Below are positions 7,890-15,580 of a DNA stretch of 17,224 nucleotides, piece by piece (positions within the stretch are counted from its first letter, which is position 1; the number at the start of each line of letters is the position of its first letter). The DNA is taken from positions 1 through 17,224 of the forward strand of contig SDVU01000215.1 of the NCBI GenBank assembly GCA_016256075.1. Direction: 5' to 3'. The notes below the pieces were generated by a model. It made no database searches. It was not told the origin of the DNA and saw nothing but the letters and a program-made list of their open reading frames with translations. The position numbers were made by a program, and so were the translations under genes. The stretch is from Dictyocoela muelleri (taxonomy: Eukaryota; Microsporidia).

Positions 7890-7894
7890 TATTA

Positions 7895-8607
7895 TTCGTA
7901 TGTTTTCCATCTAAACTGATAAATCCCCTACTATGATTTACAACTTTATGATTTAGACATAAGTTTTCAGATACTCTCGATATTATGAAAGCCCATCGGT
8001 GTGGAAGTTGCTTAAAACACATATTTTCTCTTCCAATACTCCAGTAAGTAAATCAAAAAGTCTATTTATTACACGAAGAAGTAAAAATTGCGATTTTTCA
8101 CTTAAATACAGTGCTCAAAATATCCAAACAGTGTCGATCGTCTCATAATCAGCACTCTTTGGATATCTTCTCACACCCTTCTACAAATTACTGTTTCATC
8201 AGCTTCTACAACTTTATCAAGACCTCCGAGAAAAATAGGTATTTTAGAAGAATACAATTCAAAACATTTTCTAATTTTTTTTCTTAATATAAAATATATT
8301 TGCATTTGATGAACTATGATACCTATTTAGTTGCTTATAATTTACCTTATTTAAAATCAGATATATAATATGCACTAATTTTGTTATTTCTAAATTAGTG
8401 CTTGTAATCGATTCTTTTCGACGACATGATGAATTTTTACACCTATAGAGAATTATTTTTCTATTTTTTCTTGTTAAGATATGTTTAAATGAAGGTAGGG
8501 ATCAAGTCACACAGTCTCGTTTGAATTTTAAGACATTTTTTCTCAATCAAATAATCTTTTAAAACATAAATATTCATAAAAAATTCATTCAAAGTATTAA
8601 AACTCAT
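7895..8607 (-). pseudogene. Merlin-3 transposase, decayed, C-terminus lost
   Basis: This is an ISXO2/IS1595-type transposase on the minus strand. It reads MSFNTLNEFFMNIYVLKDYL (start 8607, chosen because it aligns with the start of Merlin-4), RLCDL, LYRCKNSSCRRKESI (zinc-binding-like Cys), KLVHIIYLILNKVNYKQL, then LGGLDKVVEADETVICRR (first Asp, 8192-8206), DTVWIF, VINRLFDLLTGVLEE, FHTDG (second Asp, about 7992-8006), then in another frame NHKVVNHSRGFISLDGKHTNNI. The family continues HTNNIEG-W, but here the reading breaks right before the catalytic Glu at the junction with the 7614-7889 block. There are at least three frameshifts and several stops, so it is inactive. Protein similarity puts it in one subfamily with Merlin-4. 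Confidence 0.85.
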
Positions 8608-8645
8608 AGGGAGTAAAAAATTAAAAAAAAATATTTTGCTTAAGT

Positions 8646-8697
8646 TTAGAATGCGGCTAAATTTTTTTAAAAAAGAACACATTCTAACCAAGATTCA
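8646..8697. repeat. Merlin-3 5' end: small hairpin
   Basis: TTTAGAATG (8645-8653) and CATTCTAA (8680-8687) form an inverted pair 40 bp upstream of the Merlin-3 start. The sequence CATTCTAACCAAGATTC resembles the Merlin-4 terminus CATTCTAAAGAAGAGCC. hAT coding sequence begins immediately beyond, so this is taken as the upstream terminus of Merlin-3. The exact last base (8689-8697) is uncertain. Confidence 0.55.
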
Positions 8698-8794
8698 AAA
8701 TGATCGTCAAATCGAAAATGCCACATTAAATAGGAGAACAACTTATTTTACCCGTTATATAATAAAAGTTGCAAACGGTAGTATAACATAATAC
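8698..8794 (+). pseudogene. hAT transposase copy A, piece 1
   Basis: This is a fragment of the N-terminal half of a hAT transposase (ZBED5/FAM200/SCAND3-like). It reads MIVKSKMPH then IGEQLILPVI (8730-8759), matching the family's AKsgKPHTIGEELILPA segment, and then LQTVV-H, also found in copy B. The reading carries stops. It is bounded on the left by the Merlin-3 terminus and on the right by Merlin-4, whose 9-bp target duplication is the last part of it (8786-8794). The BED zinc finger and start are not in this window. Confidence 0.75.
8786..8794 (+). repeat. Target-site duplication of Merlin-4, left
   Basis: ACATAATAC precedes Merlin-4 and ACAAAATTC follows it (10194-10202); 7 of 9 bases match. 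The homologous, uninterrupted site in hAT copy B reads ACATAATTC (about 12178-12186), which accounts for both copies with one change each. Confidence 0.75.
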
Positions 8795-9291
8795 GGTCTT
8801 CTTCAGAATGTTTACCGCATACAAAGTAGCTACTTTACGTTTATTTTTGATAAAAATCAACCCTTTAATGGTGTTGTAACACTCAGCAATTCGGCTATAT
8901 ATAAGCAATAAAATGAAAAGATACGAAAATGATGATTTAAACGACGAGAAAAGGAAATAAATCTAAAATTTTCGAAAATTTAATTTATAAAAAAAATAAA
9001 TGGAACATTTTCTATTTTAAAAATGAGATATAAGAGCCATCTAGATAAAGCTGTCAAAAAATTGATCTGGGAAGCATAAATAAAGTAGTATAAGAATACA
9101 CATACACTTTTAGGAAGACAATTCAATGAATTATTTTTACAAATCACGTTTAGTTTCTAATTTAAATTCTTATGGACACCGCAGTATTATTTTTTAAAAA
9201 AAAATTTATTGAATTTAAAAATATAAAATAATTGAAAAAATAGGTTAATATTTCTTTAAAAATCTCCAAAAATCATCTGAGTTAGCTCACA

Positions 9292-10119
9292 TCAGAAATA
9301 TTCTTTAAATGTGTATTCGTTCAACCATTTATAAATGTTACTTCGCATTATACCATGTTCTTTTCTCATTGAAGATTTCAAATGCGCACAGAAACATTCA
9401 ATATTGTTTCTATTAGTTCCATTTGCAGAAAAAAATCCTTCGCTGTATATTACTATTTCAGATGAAGACATATATTAAGTGCCAATTGTGGGTATGAAGG
9501 GTATCCATGGATACGTAGTTCAATACATACAACAACGTAGTTTTCTAAGGTCGAAGTTAAAGTATCGGATTATCGATTTTTAACTCTATATACAAAAACT
9601 GCGTTTTTCAATAGATTCCATTGCGCCAAATATCCACACTATGTCATTTAAATTATAATCAGTTGAAGTGCGATATCTAATGACACATTTTCGCGATAAA
9701 ACGTTTTCATCTACCTCTACAAATTTAAAGCCCCTCCTAAGAATATCGGTCGTTTTTCACAGTATTTTTGATAACATTCTTTTAATTTTTTTTTTCAATT
9801 GCAAGTATGGTCGATGTGAAACATTTAAATAATTAGATATTTGTTTATAATTAGAATCGTCCAATAAAAAAAAATATATAATATGCACCAATTCCATTAT
9901 TTTTTTAGTTGCTTCAAAATATTTATTTTATTTTCCGTCATTTATAATTATTGCATCTATATAAAATAATTACCTTGCCAATTCTCCTAAAAACTTGAGA
10001 GTTTTTGTGGTATTACACTTTTCGCAACCTTTGAATTGATCTAAAATTTAGTTTTCAATCGCGAATTCTATTAATTTAGTTGTAAATAGAAAAATATCAT
10101 TTGTTACTTCTAAAACCAT
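9292..10119 (-). pseudogene. Merlin-4 transposase (ISXO2-like), decayed
   Basis: This transposase has about 275 codons, normal length for the family. It reads MVLEVTNDIFLFTTKLIEF (start 10119, 20 bp inside the terminal hairpin), CEKCNTTKTLKFLGELA (Cys pair), KIMELVHIIYFF (9860-9900), NYKQISNYLNVSHRPYLQL, FKFVEVDENVLSRK (first Asp, 9703-9720), DIVWIFGAME, IHGYPSYPQLA (about 9490-9520; family has Asp where this has His), and a last open piece of 59 codons from 9468 to 9292: EGFFSANGTNRNNIECF...AHLKSSMRKEHGIMRSN...YKWLNEYTFKEYF. The catalytic Glu (NNIE, 9391-9408) is kept. At least three frameshifts and several stops make it inactive. It is the best-preserved C-terminus of the four Merlin genes here. 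Confidence 0.88.
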
Positions 10120-10142
10120 GAGAGGTCCTTTGTGTGCTTTTC

Positions 10143-10193
10143 TTTAGAATGATTACCACATTAAAAATGTGGTCAACATTCTAAAGAAGAGCC
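10143..10193. repeat. Merlin-4 right-end hairpin and TIR
   Basis: CTTTAGAATGATTACCACAT and ATGTGGTCAACATTCTAAAG pair around AAAA, then GAAGAGCC completes the terminal inverted repeat that matches 8795-8814. The transposase start lies just inside it, so the hairpin probably also covers the element's promoter (inference). Confidence 0.8.
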
Positions 10194-10330
10194 ACAAAAT
10201 TCACCTGTTTCAGTTATAAAAACAATAACACTTAGTAATAGCTCTGTGCAAAGAAAAATTGATGAAATTAGTGTATATATTGCGTAAATATTATGTGAAA
10301 CGCTATAAAGAACACATTTAATCTGAAAAT
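10194..10330 (+). pseudogene. hAT transposase copy A, piece 2
   Basis: This continues hAT copy A past Merlin-4: SPVSVIKTITLSNSSVQRKI (10202-10261), then DEISVYIA, ILCETL, RTHLI with stops between. The family motif is IPLSNxTVxRRIDEMS. The piece stops at CTGAAAAT (10330), where MULE-B begins; copy B continues past the same point with GATAAATCG. The sequence is about 80% identical to 12187-12310. Confidence 0.82.
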
Positions 10331-10336
10331 CCCAAA

Positions 10337-10366
10337 CCGAAAAAACTACAAAGTCGTTTTTTTCGG
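10337..10366. repeat. MULE-B left TIR
   Basis: This 30-bp terminal repeat begins CCGAAAAAACTACAAAGTCG and ends TTTTTCGG. It matches the inverse of 12123-12152 at 27 or 28 of 30 positions. The internal symmetry allows each single end to fold on itself. Confidence 0.8.
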
Positions 10367-10475
10367 ATTGAGTTATGTCGTTTTTGTCGGTAAAATGACA
10401 AAATTTAAAATTTATAAATTTATAATAATTAAATCATAATTAAAATTATAAAAAACAGATTGAAAGGATTATGAT

Positions 10476-12077
10476 TTAATTAATGAAAATCTCAATAATA
10501 TCTTCTAAATTTTCATAATATTCATAATCAAAATATTCATATAAATTGTTAATAATAATTTTCAGTGGATTTGATTTTGAAATATTATTAATTTTACCAG
10601 ATTTTAAATTTGCTATTATTAATGATATCCTATTTTCTTCTTTCTTCAACATATCAATTGCCTTGCCTAAGTGTTGATCTTTTTTAGATATTTTTGAGTT
10701 CAAATATCTATGATAAGCCTCACAGCTATTAGTAGTTGTAGAGATATCATTTTTTATTCTCATATATGCCGTCCAAGATTCTTAATTCCTTTTTTTGACA
10801 ATTTCGGGTATTCAATATAAAATTTTCTTTAAAATAATATATAATTCTTTATACTGTCTTTAATTCTCACTTAAACGACATATTTTTTTCTAAAATTCAA
10901 CAAATACACATTTGGGTGGAACAAAAGCCAGATATATCATAAATTTTATAAACATTTATAATGCGAATTTGTTTTAAAAAGTCTAAGAAATTTATTTTTC
11001 TTTAAGTATCTAATTATTATCGGGCTGAAATGAAAATAACAACCTGAGATATTCGCTAACTGAAATGGGGTTTTGAATTAATTAAATGATGATAATTCAA
11101 AATCAGCTATTATATTTTCAGGTTGGTAATTATAAACTGTTTTTAAATAAATGAAAATTGAGTTATAAAAATTTTCATTCCGTCTTTTCATAAATATGTA
11201 TACCATCGGGACGATCTTATTTAAATATCTACAGTGTATTATGTAGACCTGTTAAAATCCTTTTGGAGAAACAAAAAATGTACCATCGCATAATCAAATC
11301 ATAGAGTTATTTAGTATTCTTAAGTTATAATTTGTTGAAAAAATAATAATCCTATTGCCGTGGTCCACGCGAGGTGGCAGGCCAAATAAGATAAAATGAG
11401 TAAAAATGTTTTTAATAAAGGTTTTGTTGTTGGTCTTTGACTGAGAATCCATGTACTGCATAGGGGTATTAATTTGGATTTTCTTTTATGTTAATTATTG
11501 ATTAATTAAAATTTAGGATTTGTAAATTTTATGAAATGGAATTTGTCGGTATGATTTTTAATATTGAGATTTCAGCATGGTACACGACACATATCTTCAC
11601 TTTTATGACCACTATCAAATTATAGGAAATTTTTGTTGTCGTATGTAAACTTATATATATATCGGATATTTCATTATCATTTTTAATTGCATGCATATTA
11701 TTATCGTTTCGAATTCTGCAAAAATAATCTCTCAATTTATAATATTTTGATAATCTAATTTTTTCAAAACCTTATATTTTATTAATTGCAGTTATGAGAG
11801 AGGTATCGAATGGTTCGTTTGTATAAGTATCTTTTTTTCTTCAATGTATTATAGATTCTATGCTTCATGATTCGCGAATTTCATTTTCGTGCCAATGATC
11901 TATTATCTTAATTATTTCATAATCTTGGGGGTTGGTGTGAATTCTACAAGACCAATTCTTTCTAATACACATCCAATAAAAGATATTATCAGTCTTTTTT
12001 TGAGATTATACATATATTCTAAATATATAAATCATTTTTTTACCTTTTTGTGATTTAACTAATTCCATTTTATTCAT
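10476..12077 (-). pseudogene. MULE-B transposase with FLYWCH finger, decayed
   Basis: This is a MULE transposase of about 534 codons, close to full family length. The N-terminus reads MNKMELVKSQKGKKMIYIF (start 12077, 46 bp inside the TIR). The FLYWCH zinc finger follows: DNIFYWMCIRKNWSCRIHTN...IDHWHENE (about 11890-11990), with its Cys-Cys-His-His set visible. Then come SDIYI, RVDHGNRIIIFST, LCDGTFFVSPKGF (first Asp, 11276-11290), KIVPMVYIFMKRRNENFYN, IIADFELSS (second Asp, about 11095-11115), ISGCYFHFSP, LAFVPPKCVFVEF, WTAYMRIKNDISTTTNSCEA and YHRYLN (catalytic Glu in SCEAYH, about 10719). All three acidic residues survive, but stops and frameshifts (at least four) break the reading. The piece 10476-10763 is open. 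An extra 100-150 bp near 11460-11580 fits no family segment and may be an insertion. Confidence 0.88.
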
Positions 12078-12122
12078 AATTCGGTGTTTGTAATTGTCTC
12101 ATGAAAATAGACAAATAATTTT

Positions 12123-12152
12123 CCGTAAAAACGACTTTGTCGTTTTTTCGGG
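12123..12152. repeat. MULE-B right TIR
   Basis: CCGTAAAAACGACTTTGTCG...TTTCGG is the inverse of the left end at 10337-10366. hAT copy B starts within a few bases of its outer end (CTGCCTAATTGCAAAAAG). Confidence 0.8.
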
Positions 12153-13590
12153 CTGCCTAATTGCAAAAAGTAGTATAACATAATTCACTTATTTAAGTTA
12201 TAAAAACGATAAAGCAATAGCTTTGTGCCAATAAAAATTGATGAAATGAGTGTAAATATCGAGTAAATATTATTTGAAACGCTAAAAAGAAAACATTTAG
12301 TCTGAAAATAGATAAATCGATACTTTCTGGAAATGAAGCTCTACTTCTAGGATACACAAGATTTATCAATTATAATAAAGTTCAGCAGGAACTTATATTT
12401 ACATAAGAACTTAAAATAGACGCTTTAAGAAAGACATTTTGCGGTAGTATATCAGTTTTTTAAAAAAAATACATCCCACACACAATTATATTCCTTGCGC
12501 CGCAGATGGTGTTCCCCAATTATTGGGTAAACATAAAGTATTCCTTGTTTTTTAAATTAGTCCGTACTGAATATTTTTACAATACGTTGTGTAATTCATC
12601 GAAAAGATCTAGTTGTTAAGAATTTAAGTGGACAAAACAAATCACTAAATATTGTTACTTTTACAGTCAATAAAATTATTTAACACGTTTAAATTCTAGG
12701 TCCTTTCGAGAGTTCTATAAGAATAACGATGAAGAATTTGAACGTATTCTTTTACATACTGAAATAATAAGGTTGTATAAAGTAAACTGTTTAAAAAGAT
12801 TTTATTCAATGTTAATTAGTATTGTGGAATTTCTAATGGAACATAAAATTTATGATTTAAGTGATTATCTTATAGAGAACAAAATAGACATTACCTATTT
12901 ACCCGATATATTTTGAGCATGCAACGATTTAAATATGCAGCGCCAATGTTATGACCTAAAACTTATACACGCAAAATCTAGAATCTGCTTATATCTCGAT
13001 AAGTTGCTATTGTTTGTAACAAATATCAGCCGGCAGAATATATATATAAATTTCAAATCCATTAGAACTAATCAATGGAGAGCATAGGAACGTTAAAATT
13101 AGTGAAAAATTCTTTATATATCATAATTACGTAGAAATATTACATGAGGACACGAAATTCAGATGTTTATATCTTATAAATATAAATATACCTGACTGGG
13201 CTCTAATGCCGTTTACTGGAGCTTATGAATACGAAATAATCAAAAAATTCAAGAAGAGTAGGTATCTTTAGAGCGACTTTGAATTGAAGCCTACTTTTAA
13301 AGAGTCATACTAAAAATTCTGGTTACATATAGAAATTCCGAAGGTATCCATTATTGTGGAAAATGAGAAATTTTTTTTATTGCGCTCCCTACATTTTGTA
13401 TGGCGGAACGCGGACTCAGTGAGTTAATTGTTTTCTTACAAACAAAGAAATCGTTTAAAAATTACCAAAATAGGAGTTTAAGATTGCTTCTTAGTGACAT
13501 AATCAAGGATAAAAGAGTTGGCATTCAAGCACAAACCACAACAATCTCTCAAAAAAAATTATAATTTTAGTTTTGTTTTTTTTTGAATTT
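12153..13590 (+). pseudogene. hAT transposase copy B (ZBED5/SCAND3-like), decayed
   Basis: This is a large part of a hAT-superfamily transposase. In order: the LSNS-type segment with KIDEMSVNIE (about 12205-12260), DKSILSGNEALLLGYTRFIN (12312-12371; family DESTLPGNEALLLGYVRFI, so the first catalytic Asp region is present but Glu of DES is Lys), QQELIF, a degraded ATDGAPxMVG stretch (PQMVFPNYW), FREFYKNNDEEFERILLHTE (about 12704-12763), LYKVNCLKRFYSMLISIVEF, YLIENKIDITYLPDIF (12867-12914), NDLNMQRQCYDLKLI, then VEILHEDTKFRCLYLI, IPDWALMPF, FKESY-KFWLHIE, and the dimerisation end KQRNRLKI (about 13440-13465) and ELAFKHKPQQSL (13520-13555). Stops and frameshifts are spread throughout; it is inactive. 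The N-terminal BED finger is missing because MULE-B adjoins. The closest relatives I recall are animal ZBED5/FAM200-type proteins. Confidence 0.85.
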
Positions 13591-14230
13591 ATAAAATATT
13601 TTGTCTGTTTTAAATGTTTTTATTTCTCCTTAAATACATTAATATGCAAATACATATTAGTTTACATTTGATTATAAATATTTTAAATTAAATGTTGACA
13701 ATATCCATTAAAGCAACCAAGATGGCTGTCTCGTGCCATGGTATATAGACATTTAATTCACGGCATTCAAGTATACGCATCTGATAAGGTACCTCGGCGA
13801 TATATCTGAATTTTCGAATCCGTTTTATAAATATCCTGATAAAAAAATATGTAAGTATAGAATAATAATGGATTTTTTATCTTGCTAATTTTTACCGAGA
13901 TGCGTCTCTGAATTCATATACACATAGGTGCCTTAATTAACTCATTGTAATACTATACCCAATCGTAGTCAGCTATATAACACTAGAAAAGTTGTATATC
14001 TCTTTATATTTACATTTTTTTATCACTTAATGTATATTTCAATTATTTAAATGTAATTTCTGTTATATTCGAATTATGATACATAAATTTTGCATCTAAG
14101 GGTGTTAACTATAGGGTTGTTTAGGCCTTTAACATACCTAACACCCAGCTAAAAAGTTGTGTATTATGATAAACAGGTAATTTAATTGATAAGGAGGGGG
14201 GGATGAAATTTTACATTCTATAATGGTTAT
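13591..14230. other. hAT 3' non-coding part, unassigned
   Basis: About 640 bp lie between the end of hAT coding and the hAT terminus. The stretch is A+T-rich except for a more mixed part at 13710-13820 with a short open reading (QPRWLSRAMVYRHLIHGIQV), which I do not recognise. That part might be a small insertion or a fragment of another gene. A G-run (GGAGGGGGGG) is at about 14191-14201. Confidence 0.45.
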
Positions 14231-14255
14231 GGGCTAAAAAGCTTGAAAACCACTA
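14231..14255. repeat. hAT right terminal inverted repeat
   Basis: GGGCTAAAAAGCTTGAAAAC followed by CACTA is, read inverted, TAGTGGTTTTCAAGCTTTTTAGCCC. This is very close to the widely known hAT terminus CAGTGGTTCTCAACCTTTTT. It lies downstream of the hAT gene in the right orientation, so it marks the 3' end of hAT copy B. The left partner is not in the window; the element is truncated there. Confidence 0.78.
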
Positions 14256-14770
14256 GTTTAAATAGAAGGTTACATCTTTAAAAAATTCATAAAATAGGTT
14301 CAGTTCAAAAACATTTTTTACAAACATCAATGCACGACAAAAAAAACATAGATATGATAAAATAAGTTGGTGAAATATAAAATAAAAAGTGTAGAATTGT
14401 CCATATTATTCTTCTTCTGAGGGTCTTCTAAAAAAAGATTCCCAGAATCTTCATATTAAAAAAAACTAAAATATTGTAAAACGGATACGTTTTGGATTTA
14501 TAAAACCGCGTTATTAAAAAAATATTTTTATAATCTCAGTTTTTTTTTCAAGGTGTAGAATTGAGCTCATCAAATTTATGCTATTTATGTATCAACTATT
14601 CCTGAAAAATTTAAATCGTTTATTGAATGTCCATAACATTCCAAACTAGCCCTGATAGAAATTTAAAATAATATTTGTTAAATTTCATAAAAAACTGTTT
14701 CCTATGTGTATGTTTTAAATTAAATCTTTTCAGTAAATTTTAAATTTTTAAAATTACAGGGTATTATAAA
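14256..14770. other. Non-coding AT-rich stretch
   Basis: Nothing coding is seen. TGTAGAATTG occurs twice (about 14390 and 14556) without a wider repeat. An ACGGATACGTTTTGGATT stretch (14480-14497) is the only locally G+C-richer part. Confidence 0.5.
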
Positions 14771-14960
14771 CAAACGGACTAAATCCCAAAAACAAACGGA
14801 CTAAATCCCTAAAACAAACGGACTAAATCCTAAAAACAAACGGACTAAATCCCAAAAACAAACGGACTAAATCCCAAAAACAAACGGATTAAATCCCCAA
14901 AACAAACGGACAAAATCTCAAAAACAAACGGACCAATTTTCAAAAATAAACGGATTTAAA
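14771..14960. repeat. 22-bp tandem array, 8 full units plus a remnant
   Basis: There are eight head-to-tail 22-bp units starting CAAACGGACTAAATCC, at 14771, 14793, 14815, 14837, 14859, 14881, 14903 and 14925, with a decayed ninth from 14947. The first five are nearly identical. Units six to nine diverge progressively toward the right, where the Tc1/mariner fragment lies. CAAACGGA is the most constant part. There are no unique spacers, so it is not a CRISPR array. It could be a minisatellite or an expanded subterminal repeat of the neighbouring transposon. Confidence 0.92.
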
Positions 14961-15043
14961 AAAATAAAATTTTATGAATATGGGAAAAATAAATATTAAT
15001 AAAATTTAAAATTAATAGATAAAAATCAAATTATTAATAAAAT

Positions 15044-15508
15044 TTATTCATCTTGCCTACGATTTATCAAAACGACCAATTCCCAAAATTTATTATAATA
15101 ATTTAGATAATTATAGAAATTATTAATTATCATAACTATATTTTCTTTCAGTTCTTCTATAGATATTGCTCTTGGTCTTATGCAGTCAAGCCTCATTTTT
15201 ATAGATGATAATACATTCCCAATCGGATTTAGATCGGTGAATATGGACGTAGAAATATCACAGTAACATTCCTTGATTCCATAAAAATTTTAAATTCGGC
15301 TCCTTTGTGAAAATGCTACATTATCCTTTATCAGAATTGAATTGTTTCTAAATATTCATTTTTCAAAACATTCATTTAAATTTACATAAAAAATTTCACG
15401 ATTATAGGCACCATCAATTAATTTAAAATGTCCAATAGCATTTTTAGAAATAATTTGGCAGAGAGTGATATTTTTTCCGCGAGAACATGGTTGGTATATA
15501 GTAGCAAG
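15044..15508 (-). pseudogene. Tc1/mariner transposase, C-terminal fragment
   Basis: The minus strand reads GLLATIYQPCSRGKNITLCQ, IISKNAIGHFKLIDGAYNRE, FYVNLNECFEK, then after one stop NSILIKDNVAFSQ (second catalytic Asp in KDN), and after another break FTDLNPIGNVLSSIKMRLD (family DLNPIENVWS; catalytic Glu is Gly), ending NYYNKFWELVVLINRRQDE with stop at 15044-15046. These are the RGxN, DN and LNPIE blocks of Tc1/mariner (IS630-type) DDE transposases. The N-terminal half, including the DNA-binding domains and first Asp, is absent. The fragment is cut off at about 15508 by the left end of MULE-C. It is inactive. The 3' side leads through about 85 bp of A+T into the 22-bp array. Confidence 0.85.
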
Positions 15509-15509
15509 C

Positions 15510-15576
15510 AATCCGGAAACTCTGAAGGCGAGTTCGGATTGCGTTTCGTCGATTTTTCCGGAAACTCTCCGAAACC
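15510..15576. repeat. MULE-C left TIR
   Basis: TTTCGTCGATTTTTCCGGAA followed by ACTCTCCGAAA matches the inverse of 16993-17022 (TTTCGTCGAGTTTTCCGGAA, ACCCACCGAAA). The outer part, AATCCGG...CGAGTTCGGATTG, also folds on itself. It ends 5 bp before the MULE-C start codon. Confidence 0.8.
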
Positions 15577-15580
15577 CCTT

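Larger units (their letters stand above)
8795..10193 (-). mobile_element. Merlin-4 transposon inserted in hAT copy A
   Basis: This is a 1399-bp Merlin element. The left end GGTCTTCTTCAGAATGTTTA and the inverse of the right end GGCTCTTCTTTAGAATGTTG are its terminal inverted repeats. A 9-bp target duplication flanks it. The right end continues as a small hairpin (CTTTAGAATG...CATTCTAAAG, with ACCACATT/AATGTGGT inside, 10143-10186). The left end lacks that hairpin partner. The transposase occupies 9292-10119 on the minus strand. The stretch 8820-9290 on its 3' side is AT-rich with no other gene. Confidence 0.85.
10331..12152 (-). mobile_element. MULE-B transposon between two hAT pieces
   Basis: This is a complete-length Mutator-like element of about 1.82 kb. 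Its terminal repeats are CCGAAAAAACTACAAAGTCG... (10337-10366) and, inverted, CCGAAAAAACGACAAAGTCG (12152-12123). Each is itself nearly palindromic (CCGAAAAAAC...TTTTTTCGG). The transposase runs on the minus strand. The flanks are not a 9-bp target duplication: both are hAT sequence, and about 150 bp of hAT is present on both sides (see findings). Confidence 0.82.

Noticed and set aside
8726-8908. - strand open frame of 60 codons
   Set aside because: It spans the junction between hAT copy A and the left end of Merlin-4, antisense to hAT. It is a chance frame.
11529-11735. Separate gene on the - strand
   Set aside because: It lies inside the MULE-B transposase region between the FLYWCH finger and the first catalytic Asp, and continues the MULE reading only in part.
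10203-12311. Direct repeats flanking MULE-B taken as long terminal repeats
   Set aside because: The repeated sequence is coding sequence of a hAT transposase (LSNSSVQRKIDE), and it continues into more hAT coding on the right. The inside is a MULE with its own inverted ends.
14771-14960. CRISPR array
   Set aside because: The 22-bp units are head to tail with no unique spacers, and the setting is eukaryotic transposon DNA.
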